The notes beneath the pieces were generated by a model. The model was given only the letters and a program-made list of their open reading frames with translations, was not told the DNA's origin and did not search any database. A stretch of 64,000 nucleotides of DNA from a virus, in IMG/VR virus record IMGVR_UViG_3300012209_000005, positions 51,416 to 115,415 of that record. One strand, written 5' to 3'. A program made the translations under genes and the position numbers. Shown here in pieces: positions 47,532-54,656 of the stretch. Position 1 is the stretch's first letter. Each line of letters opens with the position of its first letter.

Positions 47532-47829
47532 ATCCTCTACGCGTGCGTGCATGTGCATTATTAAAATTTGGTAACAATATACCCGCGACACGCCCATTAC
47601 TTTTTGAAATTGCAGGTCACAGTGCTTGTCCGATTTGCAAGCGTATGATAACTTGGTGATTGTGGTTTCGGTCGCAAGAAACTCCCGACCTTAGCACGGA
47701 GCACAACGGCTTCCCGGGAAAGTTTCCGGCCTCGCACCTGGTTTTCTCAAAAATACATGCCGACGCTTGCCGGCATGCCCCCGGCACCGAAAGCGAGCTC
47801 GAATCATCGAGCTGGTGTTCTAGCGCACT

Positions 47830-48190
47830 CGCACATGTGTTCGAGGCTCGCACATGCGTTCGCTTCGCGCGCATGTCCGGACATGCGCACATGCTCCATG
47901 CTGGGTGTGAGTATGTCCTGACATGAGTACATGCGCATGTGAGCACATGCGCCCATGGGTCGCGCATAGGAAGGGCGAACCGGCGTACCTGGTGCCAGGC
48001 GTGGTCGTTTAGGCCTGGACTGTGAACGCTCGAATGCGCGTTCGAGGGGGGCTACTTAGGGCACTGCCTGCCCGATGGTGTGTGCTGGTGCATGCGCGCG
48101 CATGGGCGAGTACATGTGGAGGAGCGCTAGTGAAGCGCGCGGGCGTACATGCATGTGCATGCATGTTCTGTGAGCTGTCCTGTTGGGGTG
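47830..48190. repeat. ACATG/CATGT repeat cluster
   Basis: More than ten copies of RCATG words such as GCACATGCG and GTACATG in both directions, in two groups (47830-47960 and 48090-48170). Could be iterons of an origin or sites for a phage DNA-binding protein. Confidence 0.55.
47869..47888. repeat. Perfect 20-bp palindrome
   Basis: GCGCATGTCCGGACATGCGC, perfectly symmetrical, in the centre of the ACATG cluster; a likely binding site for a dimeric protein. Confidence 0.85.
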
Positions 48191-48399
48191 AGCCTAAGTT
48201 TGGGGTTGACTCGGTGGTTCCCCTGCAGGGCGCCGGCCCTGGGTGCATGGGTGCAGGCCAGGGCCAGCCTGGTGGTGCCCCTTGCGGAGCCTGCGAGCGT
48301 CGCTCCGGGGAGCACGGGGGCGCGCCCCCCCTGGAGCATGGGTGCCCCCCGTGCTTGCCCGCCTGGAGCGCTGTGAGCGCCGCCTGAGTTGTCCGCATG

Positions 48400-49480
48400 G
48401 CCTTTGACCTGCCATGTTCGACCGCTTCGAACGGTTAGCCTCGCTAATGGACACGCTTTCGCTTTCTTGCGGGCCTTACTACAGCCGGTAGTTTGTCCTG
48501 ACATACCACCTGGTCTTTTGCGCATCTCGCCCCGTCAGGTGCCCCCAGGGACCCCCTGTAGCCTGCGGAAACACCTGTAGGCGCCTCTCAGGGCCCCTAG
48601 GGGTAGCTAGGTATGGGTCCATCGAACAGAGCCGTCTGAGACCGTCTGGGCAAAGGCTATCGAACTAGTAGGCTTCCCCGGTTCGAATACGGGAGCAATA
48701 TCTTCCCGTGACCAGGCGTTACGGGTAATGTGACGCAGGTCACACACTCTCGGATCAGGTATCTTGACCTGCAAGTACGCGCATCGTGCCAGGTCACGCC
48801 CCAGTTGCGCTTTCCCCCCGGGGGACCGACTCTGCAATTAGTTCGTTTTTCGCCCGGCAACGAGGACCGGGAGGCCCGCCTCACGCGGAGGTCGATGGCC
48901 AGGTAAACCCCGTCTTCTCTGGGGCGACAAAATTCCACCTGGTTCTCTCCTGGGCATGGTTTCACATGCCCGTAGGTCTGCACCGTCAAGTCTAGAACTT
49001 GGCCATATGCCGGCGCGCTCGGGATACGTCTTAGGCAGGGCCTTAGCTGGCCCGTAAGTCCTCCGTAATGGTTGCCGTATCTCCTGGAACTGCTCACGTT
49101 ACTTACTTAACCGTGAGGTTGTGTCCCGGTAGCTGTCGCGAGACAGCTAGGCTCCGTGATCCGTAAGGGTCCCGTAGCTAATGTTCACCAACGGTGCAGG
49201 TAAAAACGGCCCATGAGTGATAACCGGTCCAAGGCCCGCCCAACGATCTAGTTGGTAACGTGTGGTGAAAACACGGAAGGGTACAGCCGGCGAAAGTCAC
49301 GTTCGGGAGGGATAACCACGGTGCGATTCATAGCGGAGGATAGCGACAATAGCGACGCTATGCCTAAAACGGACATGCGCTGGATGTGGCGCAAGCGCCG
49401 GGCGCCTCTCAGGTGCCCGGCTTCTAGAGGTTCCGTGCTGGCAAGCTGACTCGTAAGAGCGCTACATTGCTCCGCAAACG
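48400..49480 (+). ncRNA. Candidate large structured RNA region
   Basis: Many short perfect stems in series: 48952-48958 with 48965-48971; 49130-49137 with 49142-49149 closed by a GCGA (GNRA) loop; 49329-49335 with 49356-49362; 49397-49403 with 49415-49421; plus CACC-AAC-GGTG near 49187 and CGTGT-N7-ACACG near 49259. GC-rich hairpins without coding suggest a long folded transcript, as in large ornate phage RNAs, but no known class is recognised. Strand chosen from the following plus genes. Confidence 0.4.
48729..48744. promoter_or_regulatory. CRP-type palindrome 2
   Basis: TGTGACGCAGGTCACA, a perfect TGTGA-N6-TCACA site as recognised by CRP/GlxR-family regulators. Confidence 0.6.
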
Positions 49481-49526
49481 CTGTATGTGTGCCCTACCGG
49501 GCAGGTAGGTGGAGATTGAGACTGCC

Positions 49527-49745
49527 ATGAAAAACAGCAAGTTCAAGCCTCTCGCATCCCCCGTTTACCAGCCCAAGCCGCTCACCTATGAGCAGGCCCG
49601 CACGTGCTCCTCGGCTAGTGCCTGGCTGAAGTCGCAAGGCTTCTCCGCTATTGACGGTTCGCCCGTCACGGCGGCAACCAGGACCCGCCGGCCGCGGCTC
49701 GCGCGCATCGCCCGTGATTCGTCCAAGCTGACGCTGGATATCTGA
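49527..49745 (+). CDS. 72-residue basic protein (cassette A)
   Basis: MKNSKFKPLASPVYQPKPLT, then EQARTCSSASAWLKSQGFSA. ATG 49527, with GGTGGAG upstream; GTG 49509 is an alternative. The stop overlaps the next ATG by one base. Function unknown. Confidence 0.6.
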   Translation: MKNSKFKPLASPVYQPKPLTYEQARTCSSASAWLKSQGFSAIDGSPVTAATRTRRPRLARIARDSSKLTLDI

Positions 49746-49867
49746 TGAAGGGGCAACCCCGGAAGGACACGATTGTGAAGGCAATCGACGCGACGCACCC
49801 GATCCTGGGGATCCCCTGGATCTCCCCCCCGACGCGAACCCCCTGCCCGGCCGACAGTCAGAAGTGA
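49745..49867 (+). CDS. 40-residue peptide (cassette A)
   Basis: MKGQPRKDTIVKAIDATHPI followed by a Pro-rich tail. TGATG coupling to the upstream gene. Unknown. Confidence 0.5.
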   Translation: MKGQPRKDTIVKAIDATHPILGIPWISPPTRTPCPADSQK

Positions 49868-49868
49868 C

Positions 49869-49976
49869 ATGCACTACGAGAATTGCGGCAACCCCGCGAC
49901 TCACGATCATCACCTCTGGTGCGCCGGCGGAACATGGAAGGAATGCGCCGGCATTCCGTCCCGCACGGAAGACTGA
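49869..49976 (+). CDS. 35-residue Cys/His peptide (cassette A)
   Basis: MHYENCGNPATHDHHLWCAG then WKECAG: a likely small zinc site. One nt after the upstream stop. Unknown. Confidence 0.5.
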   Translation: MHYENCGNPATHDHHLWCAGGTWKECAGIPSRTED

Positions 49977-50312
49977 TCACGCACCACAAAACACCACTGC
50001 CTGCCCGGTAGGGCACACATACGGCAACGCGATACGCCCGCTGGCGGTTCGGAGATTACCTCTGCGCCACTGGCAACGCTAAACGCTTCACAGATACTGC
50101 GGGATGGATGTGCTCCCGGATGACCTTAACGGTCTGGGGCAACTAAGGCCCCTATAAGATCCGCACCTCAGATTACGAGGGTAAAAGTCGCATGCTCTGT
50201 GTCGGCTGCAGGTTGCATGCTAGCCCGGAAAATACCGGTGCCGGCGGGCGTATCGCGTATCACCTGCTATACCGTATGTCCTTTTAGCCGGCCGGGGATC
50301 GGGGGAGTCGTC
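49977..50312 (+). other. Spacer between cassettes A and B
   Basis: Contains the right arm of cassette A and the left arm of cassette B. The middle has GCATGC repeats that can pair (50193-50198 with 50214-50219) and a GGGG...CCCC stem near 50136-50156. A frame with protein-like composition (RWRFGDYLCATGNAKRFTDT) lacks a start and follows a TAG, so I do not call a gene. Confidence 0.5.
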
Positions 50313-50513
50313 ATGGACGCTCTCATGAATTCCCAGGTCGTTATCGCGCTTGTCACCCATCATGACGGCGCCACGGAAACACGCATACAGAACAAAGCGC
50401 ACATTTTGAGCACGCTGGAATCCGATGTGATCAGCGTGTCTTTCCCCGTGCTCTTGCACAACGCCAACTAGCCGCATAAGTTCCGGCCGGCTAAATGGGC
50501 ATACGGGTAGCAG
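50264..50513 (+). repeat. ORF cassette B with flanking inverted repeat
   Basis: Arms 50264-50295 and 50483-50513 pair over about 30 bases. The inner part (left CCTTTTAGCCGGCC, right GGCCGGCTAAATGGG) is shared with cassette C. The outer part (CCGTATG with CATACGG) differs from C but stays complementary. One ORF inside. Confidence 0.8.
50313..50471 (+). CDS. 52-residue protein (cassette B)
   Basis: MDALMNSQVVIALVTHHDGA, then ILSTLESDVISVSFPVLLHN. Excellent ribosome site GGGGGAG 5 nt before the ATG, just inside the left arm. Function unknown. Confidence 0.65.
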   Translation: MDALMNSQVVIALVTHHDGATETRIQNKAHILSTLESDVISVSFPVLLHNAN

Positions 50514-50563
50514 GCCCATTACCGCGTGTCCTTTTAGCCGGCCAGCCGGATTGTGAGTATCAC

Positions 50564-50692
50564 ATGACCAATCCTGTCTGCGGGCGTTGCCGGGAGCGTC
50601 TCACCCGTCACTGCCCGGAATGTAGCGCATGCCCGGGGCAGGAATGCCCCTACTGGTGTGCGCTCAATGACAACCCAGTCCGGAGGAGGTGA
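50564..50692 (+). CDS. 42-residue Cys-rich zinc protein (cassette C)
   Basis: PVCGRCRERLTRHCPECSAC then CPYWC: seven Cys in a ribbon-like order. ATG 50564. Its last codons carry GGAGGAGG used by the next gene. Confidence 0.65.
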   Translation: MTNPVCGRCRERLTRHCPECSACPGQECPYWCALNDNPVRRR

Positions 50693-50697
50693 ACACT

Positions 50698-50868
50698 ATG
50701 ATCACCGTGACCCGCCGTTATTTCAACGGGAACACCTACGTCACCGTTCACAGCAAGACACGCCGCAACCCGTGGCGCGCCATCGGTACCAACCAGGGTA
50801 CCCGCGGCATTCGAGCGGGACTCAAAGTCAACCTGTACCCGTCGGCGAACTGGCGTTACAGCCACTGA
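50698..50868 (+). CDS. 56-residue basic beta protein (cassette C)
   Basis: MITVTRRYFNGNTYVTVHSK then GLKVNLYPSANWRYSH. Very strong GGAGGAGGTG 6 nt before the ATG. Basic, Asn/Arg/Tyr-rich; may bind nucleic acid. Unknown. Confidence 0.7.
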   Translation: MITVTRRYFNGNTYVTVHSKTRRNPWRAIGTNQGTRGIRAGLKVNLYPSANWRYSH

Positions 50869-50910
50869 TACCAGCCGGCCGGCTAAATGGGCACGCGGTA
50901 ATGGCATTCA

Positions 50911-51185
50911 CCCTAGCGCGTCACCTTGCGCCGGCGGAAACGAGGCATCAATGGCTCTTAACACCAGCGTCAAGATCGTGCAAGTTTCGCTAAGCGCTAA
51001 CGACGCTGCCACCGTGCAAGCGTTGCTAGACCACGTTCGCACTTTCCCCGGCTGGGAAAGCGACAACGCGAACGTGACGGAAGACACGCGGCGAGGCGGG
51101 TACACCGTCCGTTACGCCGCAGCATCAATTCACCCCCCCGAGTAGACACTCTCCATGTCTGCCGGCACATGGTGGCACGCTAGGG
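50911..51185 (+). repeat. ORF cassette D with flanking inverted repeat
   Basis: Arms 50911-50938 and 51158-51185: 23 of 28 positions are complementary and two more are G-U, ending CCCTAGCG / CGCTAGGG. Encloses ORF 50951-51145. Arm sequence differs from B and C. Confidence 0.75.
50951..51145 (+). CDS. 64-residue protein (cassette D)
   Basis: MALNTSVKIVQVSLSANDAA, then VQALLDHVRTFPGWE and GGYTVRYAAASIH: a compact alpha/beta fold. GAGG 5 nt before the ATG. Function unknown. Confidence 0.7.
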   Translation: MALNTSVKIVQVSLSANDAATVQALLDHVRTFPGWESDNANVTEDTRRGGYTVRYAAASIHPPE

Positions 51186-51611
51186 AAACGGGAAAGTCAT
51201 CACTGGGTAACTCCCCTAACAGTCGGATAGGCCGCTTCGTTACAGCGCACATGCCTATGAGCCTGATGAGGCTATAAACACTGTGCTCTGGCTTTCCTGT
51301 CATGCGATATGGTCACCGCCTGGTAAGTAGAGGCATCCGGAACATAGGCGGTAGGCCGGCTCTCACCATATCGCTATCGATCATGCCCAATGGTCCTAGT
51401 CAGTTCTTGACGCAAGGATAGGGATCTAGTCCTAAGCACCATCGCCATTAACTCATGATCGTGTGTTTACGGTGCGGCACGGCGAATACGCAAGCCGCGC
51501 ACTTCCGGCACGTCAAAATGCTAAACCAGTTACGGTACGGCTAACCGGCGTGTCTTACGTGCGTGCATTAATCTCCGCGCCCATCCGCAAGCGCAAGGAA
51601 AGGAAAAGCAC
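51186..51611 (+). other. Non-coding spacer with strong hairpins
   Basis: No convincing ORF. A nested stem lies at 51304-51374 (listed separately). GGGAAAG near 51190 can pair with CTTTCC near 51292, enclosing an AGCC-N5-GGCT hairpin. Possible small RNA region or leader of the 51.6-kb operon. Confidence 0.45.
51304..51374 (+). ncRNA. Two-tier perfect hairpin
   Basis: GCGATATGGT (51304-51313) pairs perfectly with ACCATATCGC (51365-51374), and just inside ACCGCCT (51315-51321) pairs with AGGCGGT (51346-51352): 17 bp in two stems. Candidate small RNA or processing site. Confidence 0.5.
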
Positions 51612-51710
51612 ATGTGGCCTATCATCCCGCTGATCATTCCCGCCATCGAGTTCGTTCCCGGCTGGATATGGACGATTATCCAGTGCCCCTGGATCGAATA
51701 CCTACTGTGA
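51612..51710 (+). CDS. 32-residue hydrophobic peptide
   Basis: MWPIIPLIIPAIEFVPGWIW and a Trp/Ile-rich tail; probably membrane-associated. AAGGAAAGGAAA upstream. Its end carries GAGGAG used by the lipoprotein gene. Confidence 0.5.
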   Translation: MWPIIPLIIPAIEFVPGWIWTIIQCPWIEYLL

Positions 51711-51723
51711 GGAGAAAGAACAC

Positions 51724-52149
51724 ATGAAACGACAGCTCCTGGCCGGCGGCGTCATCGCCCTGGCCGCCCTATCCGGGTGCGCATCGCACCAGGCAACCCC
51801 GCACGCGCCGACGATGGCGCAGCGGGTCACCGCCTGGTATGCCGGGCCCGGCGGGAACAACTTCCAGACGGTCCGTGCCGATATCGACGTGCTTGCTCTC
51901 GACGCGGACAACAATGACGTGACCGGGGTTGAAGCGGACGCGGGCCAGCTCACCTATGACGCTACCCTCGCCGCCAGCACGCCGCCCCCGGTCACCCCGG
52001 ACCTCTACTCCCGGGCGATGACCGACTACGCGCACGCGGGCCAGCTCGCCTCCGGGGGGGACTTCACAGACTCCGCCGCGGACCTGGCAGCAGGTACGGC
52101 CCTGATCCGTCAGGTGACCGACGCGCTGCCGGCGTTCGCCCAGGAATAG
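51724..52149 (+). CDS. Phage lipoprotein
   Basis: 141 residues. Signal MKRQLLAGGVIALAALSGC with lipobox LSGC, so it is lipidated and anchored outside the membrane. The mature part is helical and acidic (ADIDVLALDADNNDVTGVEA, AGTALIRQVTDALPAF). GAGGAGA upstream. Surface lipoproteins in phages often block superinfection; that role is inferred. Confidence 0.75.
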   Translation: MKRQLLAGGVIALAALSGCASHQATPHAPTMAQRVTAWYAGPGGNNFQTVRADIDVLALDADNNDVTGVEADAGQLTYDATLAASTPPPVTPDLYSRAMTDYAHAGQLASGGDFTDSAADLAAGTALIRQVTDALPAFAQE

Positions 52150-52158
52150 GAGAGCAAA

Positions 52159-52467
52159 ATGCCAGACGACATCCTCACCATCGAACAGGCTGGCTACCTA
52201 GCGGACCTGATCAGGGGGGTCGAACACGACGAGAAACTGTGCTGGTACCCGCTGGGTGCCGATACGGTCGTGTCTGCCACCGTGGTCCTCCGGGCGTTCA
52301 CCAACGCAGACGGCTCGCTGTATCCGCATAACGCGGATATCAGGGACGCGCACGTGTGGACGTCGGGCATGTTCGAGCGCTGGTTCCCGGTCCGCGACGT
52401 CCTGGCCGCGCTGGCCAACGCCATCTACGGCACCGTCCCGGACGAGCCCATGGCGTGGATCAAGTGA
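52159..52467 (+). CDS. Hypothetical protein
   Basis: 102 residues; ILTIEQAGYLADLIRGVEHD, WTSGMFERWFPVRDVLAALA. GGAGAG precedes the ATG; stop overlaps the next ATG. Not recognised. Confidence 0.65.
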   Translation: MPDDILTIEQAGYLADLIRGVEHDEKLCWYPLGADTVVSATVVLRAFTNADGSLYPHNADIRDAHVWTSGMFERWFPVRDVLAALANAIYGTVPDEPMAWIK

Positions 52468-52619
52468 TGATCATGTGGCGAATGCTCGCGTGCAAGAACG
52501 CGCTGGCCGGCGTGTTCCGCGACCGACGGGACTTGCGTCTCCTCATCAATCACCACCTAGGACTCACATGTGACTGTGAGTGGAGAAAGTGGTACACGTA
52601 CCCGTACGTCCCTCACTAA
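52467..52619 (+). CDS. 50-residue basic protein
   Basis: MIMWRMLACKNALAGVFRDR, ending in Trp/Tyr-rich CDCEWRKWYTYPYVPH. TGATG coupling. Unknown. Confidence 0.55.
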   Translation: MIMWRMLACKNALAGVFRDRRDLRLLINHHLGLTCDCEWRKWYTYPYVPH

Positions 52620-52672
52620 GACCTCCCGCACGCGGCAGCCGGGGGGGAGCATGTCCCCTCCTCGCGTGCGAG

Positions 52673-52688
52673 TGTGAGCTAGATCACA
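52673..52688. promoter_or_regulatory. CRP-type palindrome 3
   Basis: TGTGAGCTAGATCACA, a perfect TGTGA-N6-TCACA site, 75 nt upstream of the gene starting at 52763. Confidence 0.65.
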
Positions 52689-52762
52689 TGCCGGCTATCC
52701 CGGATCTAGCTATCCAATCCGATACGATCCGAACACCAGCAGTACCAGTGAAAGGAAAGGCC

Positions 52763-52972
52763 ATGATGGCATCGATGGAGACGGTCGGGACCTATGTCGC
52801 GAGCGTCGAGACAACCGAGTACCGCGAGTACGTCGACGTGCAGCTCGCGCTCGACGAGGCCCTGATCACGGGAGCGGGGAACGCCCCGTGGCTGCAGGAG
52901 CGCGCCACGGCGATGCGCAAGCGCGCCGCGGATGCCGCCGCCAGCTCCCCGCGTCCCCCCCGGGTCCAGTGA
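52763..52972 (+). CDS. Hypothetical helical protein
   Basis: 69 residues; YREYVDVQLALDEALITGAG and basic-Ala tail. AAAGGAAAGG precedes two ATGs. First gene after the CRP-type site. Unknown. Confidence 0.6.
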   Translation: MMASMETVGTYVASVETTEYREYVDVQLALDEALITGAGNAPWLQERATAMRKRAADAAASSPRPPRVQ

Positions 52973-53178
52973 TGGATACCGCGACGGCGCACCGTATCGC
53001 GCACGACATCTCCACGCTGCAAGCTGCGATCCGCCTCGACGTGACCAGCGACGAGGCGACGGAGATCGCCATCCTGGCCGCCGCGACGCCGGCGATCATG
53101 AGCTGGCACGCGCCGCGTGTCTTCCACCGTGACGGATGCCTTGGCATCGTCGTGGACCAGTACGGAAACGAGGAGTGA
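52972..53178 (+). CDS. Hypothetical protein
   Basis: 68 residues; TAHRIAHDISTLQAAIRLDV then CLGIVVDQYGNEE. TGATG coupling to the upstream gene. Unknown. Confidence 0.6.
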   Translation: MDTATAHRIAHDISTLQAAIRLDVTSDEATEIAILAAATPAIMSWHAPRVFHRDGCLGIVVDQYGNEE

Positions 53179-53179
53179 C

Positions 53180-53548
53180 ATGTTCTACGCCCCGGGCACG
53201 CATTCGCCCGCACCCATGCGCTACACCTACGAGGAGCTGAAAGCGCTGGCGGTCCCCGCCCCGGGCCCGCACCCGCACGGCGACGAGCCGGGGAGCTACG
53301 TCGGCTCGCCGCTCGGCGTGCACGTCGGACTGCACACCCATCCGGGACTGACGAGCGTGCACGTCATCGTCGGCGATCCCGCTTCCGCGGATATCCCGCA
53401 TCGCAAGCTGGCGGTCGTGGAACCGGACAGGACCGATATCCTCCTCGACGCCGGCGCGCGCACGCCGCACCAGGAAAGCGTGCTGTCGACCCTGCCCGGC
53501 CCGTTCTTCTACATGGGTGACGATCCCCGTTACCTGTACCACGTGTGA
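53180..53548 (+). CDS. Hypothetical His-rich protein
   Basis: 122 residues; GPHPHGDEPGSYVGSPLGVH, HTHPGLTSVHVIV. The His pattern could bind metal, but no family is recognised. GAGGAG upstream. Confidence 0.6.
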   Translation: MFYAPGTHSPAPMRYTYEELKALAVPAPGPHPHGDEPGSYVGSPLGVHVGLHTHPGLTSVHVIVGDPASADIPHRKLAVVEPDRTDILLDAGARTPHQESVLSTLPGPFFYMGDDPRYLYHV

Positions 53549-53558
53549 GGCGATCAGG

Positions 53559-53849
53559 ATGACCCGCCAGTACGAGATGCGCGACGGTACCGTGGTCACG
53601 GCCGACCTGAAACCGGGGCAGGGTATCTGCCTTACCTGCGGCTCCGTGTACGCCTACGGATATCCCGCACCCCAGCATAAATGTGCTCTTTGCCAGTGCG
53701 AGGGAACACTTCCCCGGCACATGCAATCCCCGCACTATGCCTCGCACTATGCGGAATCGAAGCTGCCGGACTTGCGGGTAATCGCAATGCGCGAATACCC
53801 GGAGCTACGCGGCGCCGACGGAAGGCAACCCTGGAAAGGTTCATCGTGA
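53559..53849 (+). CDS. Zinc-ribbon protein
   Basis: 96 residues; GICLTCGSVYAYG and KCALCQCEGTLPRHMQ form two Cys pairs with His. Stop overlaps the next GTG. Unknown. Confidence 0.6.
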   Translation: MTRQYEMRDGTVVTADLKPGQGICLTCGSVYAYGYPAPQHKCALCQCEGTLPRHMQSPHYASHYAESKLPDLRVIAMREYPELRGADGRQPWKGSS

Positions 53850-53968
53850 CTGACTGCCTGATCGTCTACATGTGCGTGACGGGCGCGCTACTCGCCGCCC
53901 TGGCCGTGCTCCTGATCTGGAATCCCCGTCACAAGACGGCGGATGATCTGTGGGATGACATGGGATGA
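53846..53968 (+). CDS. 40-residue single-span membrane peptide
   Basis: LIVYMCVTGALLAALAVLLI is a membrane span; the cytoplasmic tail is KTADDLWDDMG. GTGA and ATGA overlaps on both sides. Confidence 0.6.
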   Translation: MTDCLIVYMCVTGALLAALAVLLIWNPRHKTADDLWDDMG

Positions 53969-54069
53969 ACACGATCGCGCAAGTCGTTGCGGCTGTCCTC
54001 ATGACGGCATGGGGAACTTGCCTCACCTACCTGATCATCTCCTCGACCACCTACCCGAAAGGCAAGTGA
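53965..54069 (+). CDS. 34-residue membrane peptide
   Basis: IAQVVAAVLMTAWGTCLTYL is a membrane span. ATG overlaps the upstream stop (ATGA). It and its neighbour form a pair of tiny membrane proteins. Unknown. Confidence 0.55.
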   Translation: MNTIAQVVAAVLMTAWGTCLTYLIISSTTYPKGK

Positions 54070-54072
54070 ACC

Positions 54073-54504
54073 ATGGAACCTCCAGACACCGTGCCCGAGA
54101 AAGTCGTCGCATTCGACTGGGATGGCACGCTCAATAACACCCCGGTCACTCACGGCAATGACCCGGCGATCATGCGCGGGCAGGTGTGCGACCTGACGCC
54201 ACTGCACGCCGTCATGGCATCCGGGCACCGCGTCGCCATCATGACCGCCGGCGATCCCCTGTTCGTGCTCGGCAGGCTGCTGGACCGCAAGGTCCCCGCT
54301 TTCGCGGATACCGCGATGGAACACAAAGTCCCCCCGTCCGCGGGCATGGTGATGGTCACCAACCGGAAGGTCCTCGCGGATGTGTACGTGGACGACCGCG
54401 CGCTCCGCTGGCGGTTCGGGATGGACGCCAGCGTCATCGAGCGCACCATGCGCGACATCACGCCCGTGCGCCGCACGTGGCGCCGGCTGTGGAGGCACAG
54501 ATGA
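54073..54504 (+). CDS. HAD-superfamily phosphatase-like protein
   Basis: 143 residues. VVAFDWDGTLNN is the DxDGT nucleophile motif; SGHRVAIMTAGDP holds the Thr of motif II; LADVYVDDRALRW is the acidic motif IV. A small HAD without a large cap, acting on a phosphorylated small molecule. ATGA overlap with the next gene. Confidence 0.8.
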   Translation: MEPPDTVPEKVVAFDWDGTLNNTPVTHGNDPAIMRGQVCDLTPLHAVMASGHRVAIMTAGDPLFVLGRLLDRKVPAFADTAMEHKVPPSAGMVMVTNRKVLADVYVDDRALRWRFGMDASVIERTMRDITPVRRTWRRLWRHR

Positions 54505-54656
54505 GTACCCTGCCCGACTTCCCGCACCTGCCCCCCGACGAGGCATCGCCGATCGCCGCCTACGACGCCGCGCTTGCCGACGGCACGCTCGTCATCGCCG
54601 ACTTCCCGCACGACCAGCCCGTCATGAACGGGGTGAACCCCTATGAGGCCGGCTGA
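54501..54656 (+). CDS. 51-residue acidic protein
   Basis: LPDFPHLPPDEASPIAAYDA, ending MNGVNPYEAG. Coupled on both sides (overlaps the next start by 14 nt). Unknown. Confidence 0.5.
   Translation: MSTLPDFPHLPPDEASPIAAYDAALADGTLVIADFPHDQPVMNGVNPYEAG

Larger units (their letters stand above)
47422..49482. other. 2-kb control region without convincing genes
   Basis: No frame here has a ribosome site, overlap or credible composition. It holds an AT-rich patch at 47555-47625 in otherwise GC-rich DNA, two CRP-type palindromes, ACATG repeats with a 20-bp palindrome, and about 1 kb of dense hairpins. It separates leftward genes (ending at 47421) from rightward genes (from 49.5 kb). A replication origin, an early control region or a long structured RNA are the main possibilities. 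Confidence 0.6.
49483..50022 (+). repeat. ORF cassette A with flanking inverted repeat
   Basis: Perfect 23-bp inverted repeat, arms 49483-49505 and 50000-50022, enclosing three small ORFs (49527-49745, 49745-49867, 49869-49976). The left arm also forms its own TGCCC-TACC-GGGCA hairpin. Confidence 0.75.
50514..50906 (+). repeat. ORF cassette C with flanking inverted repeat
   Basis: Arms 50514-50549 and 50871-50906 (about 30 of 36 positions pair). Outer part CCGCGTG with CACGCGG is a compensatory change relative to cassette B. Starts immediately after cassette B ends. Two ORFs inside. Confidence 0.8.

Noticed and set aside
47372-47659. 95-codon plus-strand frame at the edge of the control region
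   Set aside because: No ribosome site, overlaps the minus zinc-ribbon gene start, and crosses the CRP-type site and AT-rich patch.
48672-48700. T-arm-like GGTTCGAAT suggesting a tRNA or Y RNA
   Set aside because: The T-stem ends in a G-A mismatch, and no acceptor, D or anticodon arms can be placed; an overlapping hairpin ACGGGA/TCCCGT is better.
49090-49480. Group I or group II intron
   Set aside because: No recognisable intron core, no interrupted gene on either side and no intron-encoded protein.
50022-50145. Protein-like frame ending TLTVWGN
   Set aside because: Follows a TAG and has no start codon before a late ATG; may be a decayed gene, but cannot be supported.
50551-50565. TGTGAGTATCACA as a fourth CRP site
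   Set aside because: The spacer is 3, not 6, so half-sites are on the wrong helix faces for CRP.
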